Assembly: GCF_011602485.2 (NCBI RefSeq)
Contig: NZ_CP050022.2
Coordinates: 744,001 to 808,000 of the forward strand
Reading direction: 5' to 3'
Length of the DNA: 64,000 bases
Source: Bradyrhizobium sp. 1(2017)
GTDB taxonomy: Bacteria > Pseudomonadota > Alphaproteobacteria > Rhizobiales > Xanthobacteraceae
The position numbers were made by a program, and so were the translations under genes. Of the stretch, positions 8,342-16,377 are shown one piece after another (position 1 is the stretch's first letter; each line of letters opens with the position of its first letter). The notes beneath the pieces were generated by a model that was not told the DNA's origin, ran no database searches, and saw only the letters and a program-made list of their open reading frames with translations.

Positions 8342-9994
8342 ATGGATCGCCTCCACGTCTGGTGGGACCTCCCTGGCCCTGCCAGTGTCATCGGCAAGAT
8401 CGTGCAGTCGGTGGAAAACCGCGAAAGGGTGCTTTGTCTGGCGGCGCCGGACCCGCGCCCATCCGGGCTCACAGGTGCGATCGGACGCAAGCTCAGGGGC
8501 GAGCTCTCGTTGGAATGCGCCACGCTCGACGTGTCGCGCGAAGACCAGACGCAACCCATTCCCCATCTTCTGGCAGGAGCCCTCGGGATCTCCGCCGTCG
8601 AGATCGGCTCGGTCGGCGAGTTCGCGTCCCATCCGAGCCTCGCCGACCAGGTCCTCGTCGTTGACGGCATTGGGCGCGACAGCTTGCGGCGTTGGGGCCT
8701 GTTCCTGCGACAACTGCACCTGTCGCGTTCCGAAGAGATCGTAGTCGGCCCCATCCTGATCGTTCTGCTGCCGGCCGGGCTGACCCGCGAAGAGACCACG
8801 GTGCTCCGCGGTTCTGCGCGATCGCTGACGACGCAAGGCGCCGTCGGCCGCTACGACGCGATCAGTTACGCCGCGCAGATCGGTACCCGACCATCGGCCG
8901 ATCTGGCATCCCGCGTCGGACATGCGACGACGATCGAAGTTGCCGCCTGGTCGCGCGAAGTCTTGGAGCGCATGCTGGCGTGGGAGGTTTCGGATCAGAT
9001 CGATCCGCTCCCGCTGCTGGAACGCGCTGCCGTCGCGTCGGAAGTCCGCTTTCCGTGCTGGGAGAACGGCTTGGTCGACTACTGGGAGGACGAACCGGCC
9101 GCTCACGCGATCGGCGCCATCAAATACGGGATGCACGAGCACCTCCGCCGAAGGATGTGGAGCGCTCAGGCCGGCGTCCTTCTCCCGTTCGCATATCGAA
9201 TCCTGCGATCCCTGATCGGGCGACACAAGGAGTACCTCGCGAAATTGGTGTCGCCCGAAAAGCCATGGATGAAGAAGTACGGATCGCGTGAAGTTGCCGT
9301 CACCGACTATCGGAAGCTCGAATTCTACGATCTGCAACAGCTTGCCGACGGCGTCATGTCGCCGGAAGAGAGGGAGCTCAGACGCGTCGCCCAATTCATG
9401 CGCAACAAGGTCGCCCATCCCGATCTACTCAATCCCGATCAGATATCGAAGATCTCCGATTACTACGAAGCTCACCGCGATCTGATCGAAGGGGACGTTC
9501 CGGGCTGGAATTGGCCTCGATGCGGCCAGACCATGATTTTGACCGTAGGCCCCTCGGGAGGAGGAAAGTCGACGTGGTCGTCCGAACAGGGTGTCGAAAT
9601 CGTCTCTTCCGACGAGATCAGGCGGGAGATCAGCGCGGACGGCGAAACGCCCGGCAGTCAGGCAGGCATCTTTCATCGCGTTCGGATCGCCAGCTCCAAG
9701 ATCATGGAGGATGGACGGGATGTCATCGTCGACGCCATGCACATCGAGGCGGAGCATCGTCTTCGGCAGATCTCGATCGCCCCTGCGGACATGGGCATCA
9801 AGTATGTGATCATCGACCGTCCTCTGTCGGAAAAACTGAGGGACGCCGGCTGGCGATCGGGGCGCGGGATCATCGAGAAGTACCACGAGCTATTCCCCGA
9901 TAAAGTCGCGGCTGCGCTGAACGGAGACGATCGCCCGGGCGTCGATGTCCTGGATCTGCGCACCCAAGGGGCGGTCGACCCTGCCGCTACGTAG
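8342..9994 (+). CDS. Degenerate NTPase - HEPN-like - polynucleotide-kinase-like fusion protein
   Basis: A 550-residue three-part protein. Residues 1-250 resemble a P-loop NTPase without a usable Walker A (PGPASVIGK near 11-19) but with a Walker-B-like strand, DQVLVVDGIG. Residues 255-385 are probably helical and carry RNKVAH at 354-359, matching the HEPN ribonuclease motif RNxxxH. Residues 397-540 are a kinase domain with Walker A GPSGGGKST (Lys409), VSSDEIR at 421-427 and VIVDAMHIEAEHRLR, the pattern of polynucleotide kinases and zeta-like kinases (AAA_33). GGAG lies 7 bases upstream of the ATG. The combination suggests RNA cleavage coupled to 5'-end phosphorylation, or a kinase-type effector. 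The kinase call is solid; the HEPN call is a motif-level inference. Confidence 0.7.
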   Translation: MDRLHVWWDLPGPASVIGKIVQSVENRERVLCLAAPDPRPSGLTGAIGRKLRGELSLECATLDVSREDQTQPIPHLLAGALGISAVEIGSVGEFASHPSLADQVLVVDGIGRDSLRRWGLFLRQLHLSRSEEIVVGPILIVLLPAGLTREETTVLRGSARSLTTQGAVGRYDAISYAAQIGTRPSADLASRVGHATTIEVAAWSREVLERMLAWEVSDQIDPLPLLERAAVASEVRFPCWENGLVDYWEDEPAAHAIGAIKYGMHEHLRRRMWSAQAGVLLPFAYRILRSLIGRHKEYLAKLVSPEKPWMKKYGSREVAVTDYRKLEFYDLQQLADGVMSPEERELRRVAQFMRNKVAHPDLLNPDQISKISDYYEAHRDLIEGDVPGWNWPRCGQTMILTVGPSGGGKSTWSSEQGVEIVSSDEIRREISADGETPGSQAGIFHRVRIASSKIMEDGRDVIVDAMHIEAEHRLRQISIAPADMGIKYVIIDRPLSEKLRDAGWRSGRGIIEKYHELFPDKVAAALNGDDRPGVDVLDLRTQGAVDPAAT

Positions 9995-10056
9995 GGCGGC
10001 GGGCGGCCACGGTTTACGGATGGCGCAGCGCCCGTGCCAGATCGAGGAAACCTGAG

Positions 10057-10176
10057 ATGTGCGACCTTTACAGGACGCCGCGTTGGGACCGACCTTGTCC
10101 GGTTGCGGTGGGCGTCATCGGCGATGTCGTAAATTTCGCCCCCACCCGACTCGACTCCACTGTTCCTGATATGTTC
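10057..10176 (+). pseudogene. 5' fragment of an SRAP (HMCES/YedK-like) gene
   Basis: An ATG at 10057 preceded by GAGGAAA starts MCDLYR, the distinctive SRAP N-terminus in which Cys2 is the catalytic residue that crosslinks to abasic DNA. After about eight codons similarity stops, and the frame runs through unrelated sequence to a TAA at 10174-10176. This looks like the ribosome-binding site and first codons of a second SRAP gene whose body has been lost. It lies 0.9 kb upstream of the intact SRAP gene and points the same way. The match is short, so confidence is moderate. Confidence 0.45.
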
Positions 10177-10186
10177 TAATCATGCG

Positions 10187-10600
10187 ATGACCGACCGACC
10201 CGCCAGCTGGCGCTTCCCCACCAGGCAGCAGATGGAAAAGCTCGTCTCCTCTCCCGCAATGGTACGAGAAACCTCGCCCACGCGGGCCGTAGGACCGGCA
10301 GACGACCTGCCGCCCGAATACTGGCAGGCTGTTTTGGAGGACCCCCGTATCGCTGCGAGCCCGACTCGCTGCGCCTCCGGACGAACGCTGCGGCTGAGCC
10401 GGATTCCTGAGCATATTCTGAGGGTCGGCTGCCGCCGCTGCGGCCGAACCGTCGAGATCCAGAAGGTCGATGCCGTTCGGCTCTACGGCCCTGACGCGGT
10501 CTGGAGGGACGTCGGGCAGCGGCTGCTGGACAACACGTGTTCGCAGCGGACCGGGCGACATGAGGAAGACGGCTGCTGGCCGTCGTTCGAGGGCGCCTAG
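10187..10600 (+). CDS. Small zinc-ribbon-like protein, unknown function
   Basis: A 137-residue protein not assigned to a named family. Residues 80-125 contain CRRCGRTVEIQKVDAVRLYG with later Cys residues at TCSQ and GCW, which suggests a small zinc-binding fold. The N-terminal part is basic and Pro-rich. It ends 15 bases before another small protein with a similar two-CxxC arrangement, and both precede the SRAP gene, so the three probably form one operon. By association it may take part in the response to abasic or damaged DNA. That role is inferred from position only. Confidence 0.65.
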   Translation: MTDRPASWRFPTRQQMEKLVSSPAMVRETSPTRAVGPADDLPPEYWQAVLEDPRIAASPTRCASGRTLRLSRIPEHILRVGCRRCGRTVEIQKVDAVRLYGPDAVWRDVGQRLLDNTCSQRTGRHEEDGCWPSFEGA

Positions 10601-10615
10601 CCCGGCGGGACGGCC

Positions 10616-11065
10616 ATGGCCCCCAAGCACCACCCGACCCCGTTGTCCGGAGGCGACCGCAAGGCTCTCGCCAAGGAACTCGGCCGGGCTCGGGCAATGA
10701 CGTCGATCCTCGCTGCGCAGTCGGCCGAAGCCCGCGCGAAGGGCGAGACCTTGATCCGGGCGGCCGACAAGCTGCTGTGCGAATCCTGGAACGAGCGGAT
10801 GTGGGCCAATGGCGAGCCGATCGACCCCTCGCCAACGATCGACCAGGCCCTGAATGGGGGATACCCCTGGATCGAGATCGAATGCTCGCGCTGCAGGACC
10901 AAGCGGGACGTCGACATGGCCGCGCTGCGCCATCCGCCGACCACTTTCGTGCACGACCTAGCGAGCCGTCTCCGCTGCAGCAAGTGTGCTAAGGCCGGGC
11001 GGCGGCCGCCGGCCACGCTGCTGCAGCTGGCGCAGCGGGCCCGCCATCCGGATCCGGAGACCTGA
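10616..11065 (+). CDS. Zinc-ribbon protein in SRAP operon, unknown function
   Basis: A 149-residue protein with a helical N-terminal half and a C-terminal zinc ribbon. The ribbon has CSRC near residue 91 and CSKC near residue 122, separated by a segment that includes DMAALRHPP. It ends 5 bases before the GTG start of the SRAP gene, consistent with translational coupling. The spacing CxxC-x27-CxxC resembles the ribbon of the preceding gene, so the two may be distant paralogues. A DNA- or protein-binding role alongside SRAP is plausible but unproven. Confidence 0.68.
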   Translation: MAPKHHPTPLSGGDRKALAKELGRARAMTSILAAQSAEARAKGETLIRAADKLLCESWNERMWANGEPIDPSPTIDQALNGGYPWIEIECSRCRTKRDVDMAALRHPPTTFVHDLASRLRCSKCAKAGRRPPATLLQLAQRARHPDPET

Positions 11066-11070
11066 CCAAC

Positions 11071-11799
11071 GTGTGCAATTTGTACTCGATCACCACCAAC
11101 CAGGCCGCCATCGGCGCGCTGTTCCGGGTGGTCAACCGTTACGTCGGCAATCTCGCGCCGATGCCGGGCGTCTTTCCCGACTATAGGGCACCGATCGTCC
11201 GGACAGGCGCCGACGGACGCGAGCTCGCCACCGCGCGCTGGGGAATGCCGTCGTCGTCGAAGGCGCTGATGGACGCGACGAAGAAGCGCGCCGAGAAGCT
11301 GCAAGCCAAAGGCAAGACGGTAGACTTCAAGGAATTGCTCCGGATGGAGCCGGATTCCGGAATAACCAACATCCGCAACGTGAAGAGTAGACACTGGACC
11401 CGATGGCTGGGCGTCGAGAACCGTTGCGTCGTCCCGTTCAACTCATTCAGCGAGTTCAACAAGACCGAGGGCGGCGACATCTGGTTCGCGCTCGACGAGA
11501 CCCGCCCGCTGGCCTGCTTCGCCGGCATCTGGACCAACTGGACTTCGGTCAGGAAGGTGAAAGAGGGCGAGACCACCAACGATCTCTATGCGTTCCTGAC
11601 GACGGAGCCGAACGCGGAAGTAGGCGCCATCCACCCGAAGGCGATGCCGGTGATCCTGACCACGCCGGAAGAGGTCGAGATCTGGATGACGGCGTCTCCG
11701 GATGAGGCCCTGAAGCTGCAGCGACCGCTTCCGAACGGCGCCCTCCGGATCGTCGCCCGCGGCGTGAAGGAAGACGCGGCTCGGTCTGCGTGCCGCTAA
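11071..11799 (+). CDS. SRAP-domain protein (SOS response-associated, HMCES/YedK family)
   Basis: A 242-residue SRAP protein. The family senses abasic sites in single-stranded DNA and forms a protective thiazolidine crosslink through the N-terminal Cys. The GTG start at 11071 places Cys2 directly after the initiator (MCNLYS), as required for catalysis. Other active-site residues are visible: Asn in GITNIRNVKS (about 100-103), Glu128 in NSFSEFN, and His188 in AIHPKAMPVILT. The protein is full length. It is the last gene of a probable three-gene operon with two zinc-ribbon proteins. Fragments of at least one other SRAP copy lie at about 10.06 kb and 19.5 kb. Confidence 0.94.
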   Translation: MCNLYSITTNQAAIGALFRVVNRYVGNLAPMPGVFPDYRAPIVRTGADGRELATARWGMPSSSKALMDATKKRAEKLQAKGKTVDFKELLRMEPDSGITNIRNVKSRHWTRWLGVENRCVVPFNSFSEFNKTEGGDIWFALDETRPLACFAGIWTNWTSVRKVKEGETTNDLYAFLTTEPNAEVGAIHPKAMPVILTTPEEVEIWMTASPDEALKLQRPLPNGALRIVARGVKEDAARSACR

Positions 11800-11895
11800 T
11801 CTGACTTCAAGCATAAATGCCTTCGGGCTTAGCTAGGCCTCCGGCTTGATAGTTCCTCAGAGCGAGCGCCTCCCGACCGAAACACATGGACATCG

Positions 11896-13077
11896 ATGTC
11901 CGCAAAGCGCACGGTGCCCGAAAATCGAAATCACAGAGTATTCGTGAAAGCTGATCTGCATAGGGCCGAGGAGGATCGTCTTGGTGCCCTCCGGCGGTAT
12001 GGCATTCTCGACTCGCTGCGAGAGGCAGATTTCGACGAAATCGTGAAGGTCGCCTCCGCCATCTGCGGCACGCCAATCTCCGTCATCAATTTGATCGACC
12101 ATGGCCGCCAATGGTTCAAGGCGGAGGTCGGGTTGGGTGTCCGGGAAACGCCGCTGGACAGCTCAATCTGTGCGCATGCGATTTTGCAGCCCGGCCTATT
12201 CATCGTACCCGACACCACCCTGGATTCGCGTTTCGCTGATAATCCGCTGGTCACGGGTGACCCGCATTTGCGGTTTTATGCCGGTGCGCTCTTGGAGACG
12301 CCTGATGGCTTTCCGCTCGGTACCGTTTGCGTGCTCGATTACAAGCCACGCGAGCTTGACGATACTCAGAAGTCTTTCTTGCGATTGATGGCCAATCAAG
12401 TGATGAAGTTGCTTGAACTACGCCGGATCAGCGAGGCCGAACACGCCGCCAGAGTCGAGGCCGAAGACCTGGTCAAGGAAAAAGAGACGTTGATGCGCGA
12501 AGGCGATCACCGGCTCATGAATTCATTGCAACTTGTCCAATCGATTTTGGCGCTCCAGAGCCGCAGAGCGACCAACGAAGAAACAAAGAATCAGCTTGAT
12601 ATGGCCAGCAATCGCGTGCTCGCCATCGCAACCGTCCACAAGCAGCTGCACCTGACCGGGAGCCATGAAGAGATCGAAATCGATACCTTCATGTGTAGAC
12701 TCTGCGCAAGCCTCAAGCACACGGCACCGGCTCAGATCACTGCGATCAATGTTGACGCGGAGAACGCCAGTGTCCGATCGGACGTGGCGAGCGGGTTAGG
12801 TCTTTTGGTGGCGGAGTTGGCCACGAATAGTTTCAAATATGCTTATAACCCGGGTCAGACCGGCTCTGTCGATGTAAGTTTCAGGACCACCGCGAGCGGA
12901 TGGATATTGAAAGTGTCTGATCAAGGGCAAGGATTGCCGGCCGGATTTGACGTCGATCAGAGTAAGGGATTCGGCATGCAGGTCGTAAAAGCATTCGTGC
13001 GAAGACTAGATGCAGCAATGACAGTATCGTCTCGGCCAGGATGTACCGCGTTCGAGATTGTCCGCGGGTCCAATTGA
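11896..13077 (+). CDS. GAF-domain sensor histidine kinase (HisKA_2/HWE-like)
   Basis: A 393-residue soluble two-component sensor. A GAF domain spans about residues 40-170 (ISVINLIDHGRQWFKAEVGL, then SSICAHAIL and FYAGALLETPDG), the type often annotated as a light- or redox-sensing GAF. A short coiled linker leads to the phosphoacceptor region REGDHRLMNSLQL with His205, the variant H-box of HisKA_2/HWE kinases. The ATPase domain has the N-box ELATNSFKYAY and the G-box DQGQGLP. There are no membrane segments, so it is cytoplasmic. No response regulator lies next to it. The ATG at 11896 lacks a strong ribosome-binding site; GTG at 11944 is an alternative. Confidence 0.88.
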   Translation: MSAKRTVPENRNHRVFVKADLHRAEEDRLGALRRYGILDSLREADFDEIVKVASAICGTPISVINLIDHGRQWFKAEVGLGVRETPLDSSICAHAILQPGLFIVPDTTLDSRFADNPLVTGDPHLRFYAGALLETPDGFPLGTVCVLDYKPRELDDTQKSFLRLMANQVMKLLELRRISEAEHAARVEAEDLVKEKETLMREGDHRLMNSLQLVQSILALQSRRATNEETKNQLDMASNRVLAIATVHKQLHLTGSHEEIEIDTFMCRLCASLKHTAPAQITAINVDAENASVRSDVASGLGLLVAELATNSFKYAYNPGQTGSVDVSFRTTASGWILKVSDQGQGLPAGFDVDQSKGFGMQVVKAFVRRLDAAMTVSSRPGCTAFEIVRGSN

Positions 13078-13191
13078 TGGCCAGTCTCGGGCTCGGAAGC
13101 CATCCGCTCGTCGGCCGATGCTGGCGGTAAATCTTACGTCAGCCAACCAGCCTGCGAGTGCGCGCCCTAGTCGGATCCTCTGCTCATCACC

Positions 13192-16100
13192 TCATTCGAC
13201 CGGCTCCGGAACAGGCTGGACAGGTTCGATCCGCTTGCGGATTCCCGGCGAAGCCCTACGATCATCGCGCGGCAGCCCAAAGCCCTTCACCAGGCCGAAG
13301 ATCGCCGGGATCACGATCAGCGTCAGCAGCGTGGAAGAAATCATTCCCCCGATCATCGGCACCGCGATTCGCTGCATGATCTCGGAGCCTGTCCCCGTAC
13401 TCCACATGATCGGTAGCAGGCCCGCCATGATCGCGACGACTGTCATCATCTTGGGCCGTACGCGCTCCACCGCGCCCTCCATGATGGCGTCATAAAGGTC
13501 GCCGCGGGTCAGGGCCCGCCCCTCGGCGGCACGCCTAGCCGCGGTCTGCGCCAGCGCCTGATTGAGATAGATCAGCATGACGACGCCGGTCTCTGCGGCG
13601 ACGCCGGCGAGCGCGATGAAGCCAACGGCGACCGCCACCGAAAGGTTGAAGCTCAACCACCACATCAGCCAGAGCCCGCCGACGAGCGCGAACGGCAGCG
13701 ACAACATCACGATCATCGTCTCCGCGATCGATCGGAAGTTCAGGTACAGCAGCAGGAAGATGATCAGCAGCGTCACGGGCACGACGAGCTTCAGCCGCGC
13801 AGTTGCGCGCTCCAGGTATTCGTACTGGCCGCTCCACATGACGTAGTACCCGGCCGGGAATTGGATGCTGGCCTGCACGGCGGCTTTGGCGTCGGCGACA
13901 TAGCCGCCGAGGTCGCGGTCACGGATGTCGACGTAGATGTAGGTCGCGAGCTGCCCATTCTCGGTCCGGATCGAGGTCGGCCCGCGCGCCGGCGCGACCT
14001 TGGCAACCTCGCCGAGCGGTACCGCGCCGCCCGCGGGCATCGGCACCAGCACGTCGTTGGCGATGGCTTGCGGGTTGTCGCGCAGATCGCGCGGATAGCG
14101 CATGTTGACGGTGAAGCGCTGCCGCCCTTCCACGGTCGTGGTCACGGTCTGGCCGCCGAGCGCAGTCGCGATCGTGTCCTGAACGTCCTGGACCATGATG
14201 CCGTAGCGCGCCAGCGCGGCACGGTCGGGGGTGACTTCCAGATAGTAGCCGCCGATGCCACGCTCGGCGTAGGCCGATGAGGTGCCCGGCACGGCCTTGA
14301 GGACCTGCTCGATCTGCTTGGCGAGCTTATCGATCTCGACCAGGTCGGTTCCGATCACCTTGACGCCGATCGGCGTTCGTATGCCCGTGGACAGCATGTC
14401 GATGCGGGCTTTGATCGGCATGGTCCAGGCGTTGGAGACCCCAGGAAACTGCAGTGCCTTGTCCATTTCGGCGATCAGCCCATCGATGGTCATGCCGGGC
14501 CGCCACTCCTCCTTGGGCTTGAGGTTGACGATGGTCTCGAACATCTCCGAGGGCGCCGGGTCGGTCGCCGTCGCGGCGCGCCCCGCCTTGCCATAGACCG
14601 AGGACACCTCCGGAAACGAGCGGATGATCCGATCCTGGGTCTGCATCAGTTCGCCGGCCTTTGTGACCGAGATGCCCGGCAGCGTGGTCGGCATGTAGAG
14701 CAGCGTGCCTTCGTCGAGGTTCGGCATGAACTCGGTACCGAGTTGCCGCGCCGGCCAGATGCTCACGGCCAGAATGGCGAGCGCGAGCACGACCACCAGC
14801 GTCTTGGCGCGCATGACGCCCTTGATCACCGGGCGGTAGATCCAGATCAGGACGCGGTTGATCGGATTCCTGTGCTCCGGAACGATCCGCCCGCCCACGA
14901 AAATCACCATCAGAGCCGGCACCAACGTTACCGACAGGAGCGCGGCGGCCGCCATCGAGAACGTCTTCGTGAACGCCAGCGGGCTGAACAGCCGCCCCTC
15001 CTGCGATTCCAGCGTGAAGATCGGCATGAACGACACCGTGATGATCAGCAGGCTGAAGAAAAGTGCAGGCCCCACCTCCGAGGCGGCGGTGATCAGGACG
15101 TCGATCCTGGGCTTTCCCGGCTCGGCGCGTTCGAGGTGCTTGTGGGCGTTCTCGATCATGACGATGGCCGCATCGACCATGGCGCCGATCGCGATCGCGA
15201 TGCCGCCGAGGCTCATGATGTTGGAGCCGAGGCCCAGCAGCTTCATGGCGCCGAACGCCATCAAGACGCCGACCGGCAGCATCAGGATGGCGACAAGCGC
15301 GCTGCGAACATGCAGCAGGAAGACGATGCAGACCAGCGCGACGACGACGCTCTCCTCGAACAGCGTGTGTTTGAGGGTGTCGATGGCCGCGTAGATCAGG
15401 TTGGAGCGGTCGTAGACGGGCACGATCTCGACCGACTTCGGCAGGCTGGAGGCGATCTCCTTGAAGCGCTTCTTGACGTTCTGGATCACCTCCAGGGCGT
15501 TGAGGCCGAAGCGCTGCAGCACGATGCCGCTGGCGACCTCGCCCTCGCCGTTCAGTTCCGTGATGCCACGCCGCTCGTCGGGGCCGAGTTCGACCCGCGC
15601 GACGTCCCGCAGCAGCACCGGCGTGCCGCCGGACGTCTTCAGCACGATGTCGCCGAGGTCATTGATCGACCTGATGTAGCCCTTGCCTCGAATGACGTAC
15701 TCGAACTCGGACAGCTCGACGGTCCGGCCGCCGACGTCGGCGTTGCTGGCGCGGATCGCGTCACGCATCTTCTGCATGGTGATACCGCTGTCGCGCATCC
15801 GCTGCGGATCGAGGATCACGTTGTACTGCTTGACGAAGCCGCCGACGCTCGCAACCTCGGCGACACCCTCGGCCTTCGCCAGTGCGAACTTCAGATTCCA
15901 GTCCTGGATGGTGCGGGTATCGGCGAGGTTCAGTTCCTTCGATATGACTGCGTACTGGTAGACCCAGCCGACGCCGGTCGCGTCGGGGCCGATCGTGGGG
16001 CTCACGCCGGCAGGCAGGCGCGCGCTGGCGCCGTTGAGGAATTCCAGCACGCGCGAGCGCGCCCAATAGATGTCGGTGCCGTCCTCGAAGATGACGTAGA

Positions 16101-16377
16101 CGAAGGAGACGCCGAAGAAAGAGAAGCCGCGCACGACCTTTGATTTCGGCACGGTCAGCATCGCCGTCGTCAACGGATAGGTGACCTGGTCCTCGATCAC
16201 CTGCGGGGCTTGGCCGGGGTACTCCGTGTAGACGATGACCTGGGTGTCCGAGAGATCCGGGATGGCATCGAGCGGCAGATGCAGCAGCGCGTACAGCCCC
16301 GCCGCGGCGGCGAAGCCGGTCCCGAACAGGACCAGCAGCAGGTTGCGAGCCGACCAGGCGATGAGACGCGCGATCAT
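13192..16377 (-). CDS. cusA: CusA-type heavy-metal efflux RND transporter
   Basis: A 1061-residue inner-membrane RND pump that exports Cu(I)/Ag(I) by proton antiport. It has the RND layout: an N-terminal helix, a large periplasmic domain (YPGQAPQVIEDQVTYPLTT, then FEDGTDIYWARSRVLE), a helix bundle, a second periplasmic domain and a final bundle. The segment RIDMLSTGIRTPIGVKV contains the Met that corresponds to CusA Met672, one of the three Cu/Ag-binding methionines, which favours monovalent copper/silver over Co/Zn/Cd. The start overlaps the cusB stop as ATGA. No cusC-like outer-membrane factor is present in the window, so the pump probably uses one encoded elsewhere. Confidence 0.94.
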   Translation of the reverse strand: MIARLIAWSARNLLLVLFGTGFAAAAGLYALLHLPLDAIPDLSDTQVIVYTEYPGQAPQVIEDQVTYPLTTAMLTVPKSKVVRGFSFFGVSFVYVIFEDGTDIYWARSRVLEFLNGASARLPAGVSPTIGPDATGVGWVYQYAVISKELNLADTRTIQDWNLKFALAKAEGVAEVASVGGFVKQYNVILDPQRMRDSGITMQKMRDAIRASNADVGGRTVELSEFEYVIRGKGYIRSINDLGDIVLKTSGGTPVLLRDVARVELGPDERRGITELNGEGEVASGIVLQRFGLNALEVIQNVKKRFKEIASSLPKSVEIVPVYDRSNLIYAAIDTLKHTLFEESVVVALVCIVFLLHVRSALVAILMLPVGVLMAFGAMKLLGLGSNIMSLGGIAIAIGAMVDAAIVMIENAHKHLERAEPGKPRIDVLITAASEVGPALFFSLLIITVSFMPIFTLESQEGRLFSPLAFTKTFSMAAAALLSVTLVPALMVIFVGGRIVPEHRNPINRVLIWIYRPVIKGVMRAKTLVVVLALAILAVSIWPARQLGTEFMPNLDEGTLLYMPTTLPGISVTKAGELMQTQDRIIRSFPEVSSVYGKAGRAATATDPAPSEMFETIVNLKPKEEWRPGMTIDGLIAEMDKALQFPGVSNAWTMPIKARIDMLSTGIRTPIGVKVIGTDLVEIDKLAKQIEQVLKAVPGTSSAYAERGIGGYYLEVTPDRAALARYGIMVQDVQDTIATALGGQTVTTTVEGRQRFTVNMRYPRDLRDNPQAIANDVLVPMPAGGAVPLGEVAKVAPARGPTSIRTENGQLATYIYVDIRDRDLGGYVADAKAAVQASIQFPAGYYVMWSGQYEYLERATARLKLVVPVTLLIIFLLLYLNFRSIAETMIVMLSLPFALVGGLWLMWWLSFNLSVAVAVGFIALAGVAAETGVVMLIYLNQALAQTAARRAAEGRALTRGDLYDAIMEGAVERVRPKMMTVVAIMAGLLPIMWSTGTGSEIMQRIAVPMIGGMISSTLLTLIVIPAIFGLVKGFGLPRDDRRASPGIRKRIEPVQPVPEPVE

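Noticed and set aside
14743..16143. 466-residue + strand open frame inside cusA
   Set aside because: It is the antisense of a clear CusA coding sequence and is His/Asp/Gln/Arg-rich with no domain: a high-GC antisense artefact.
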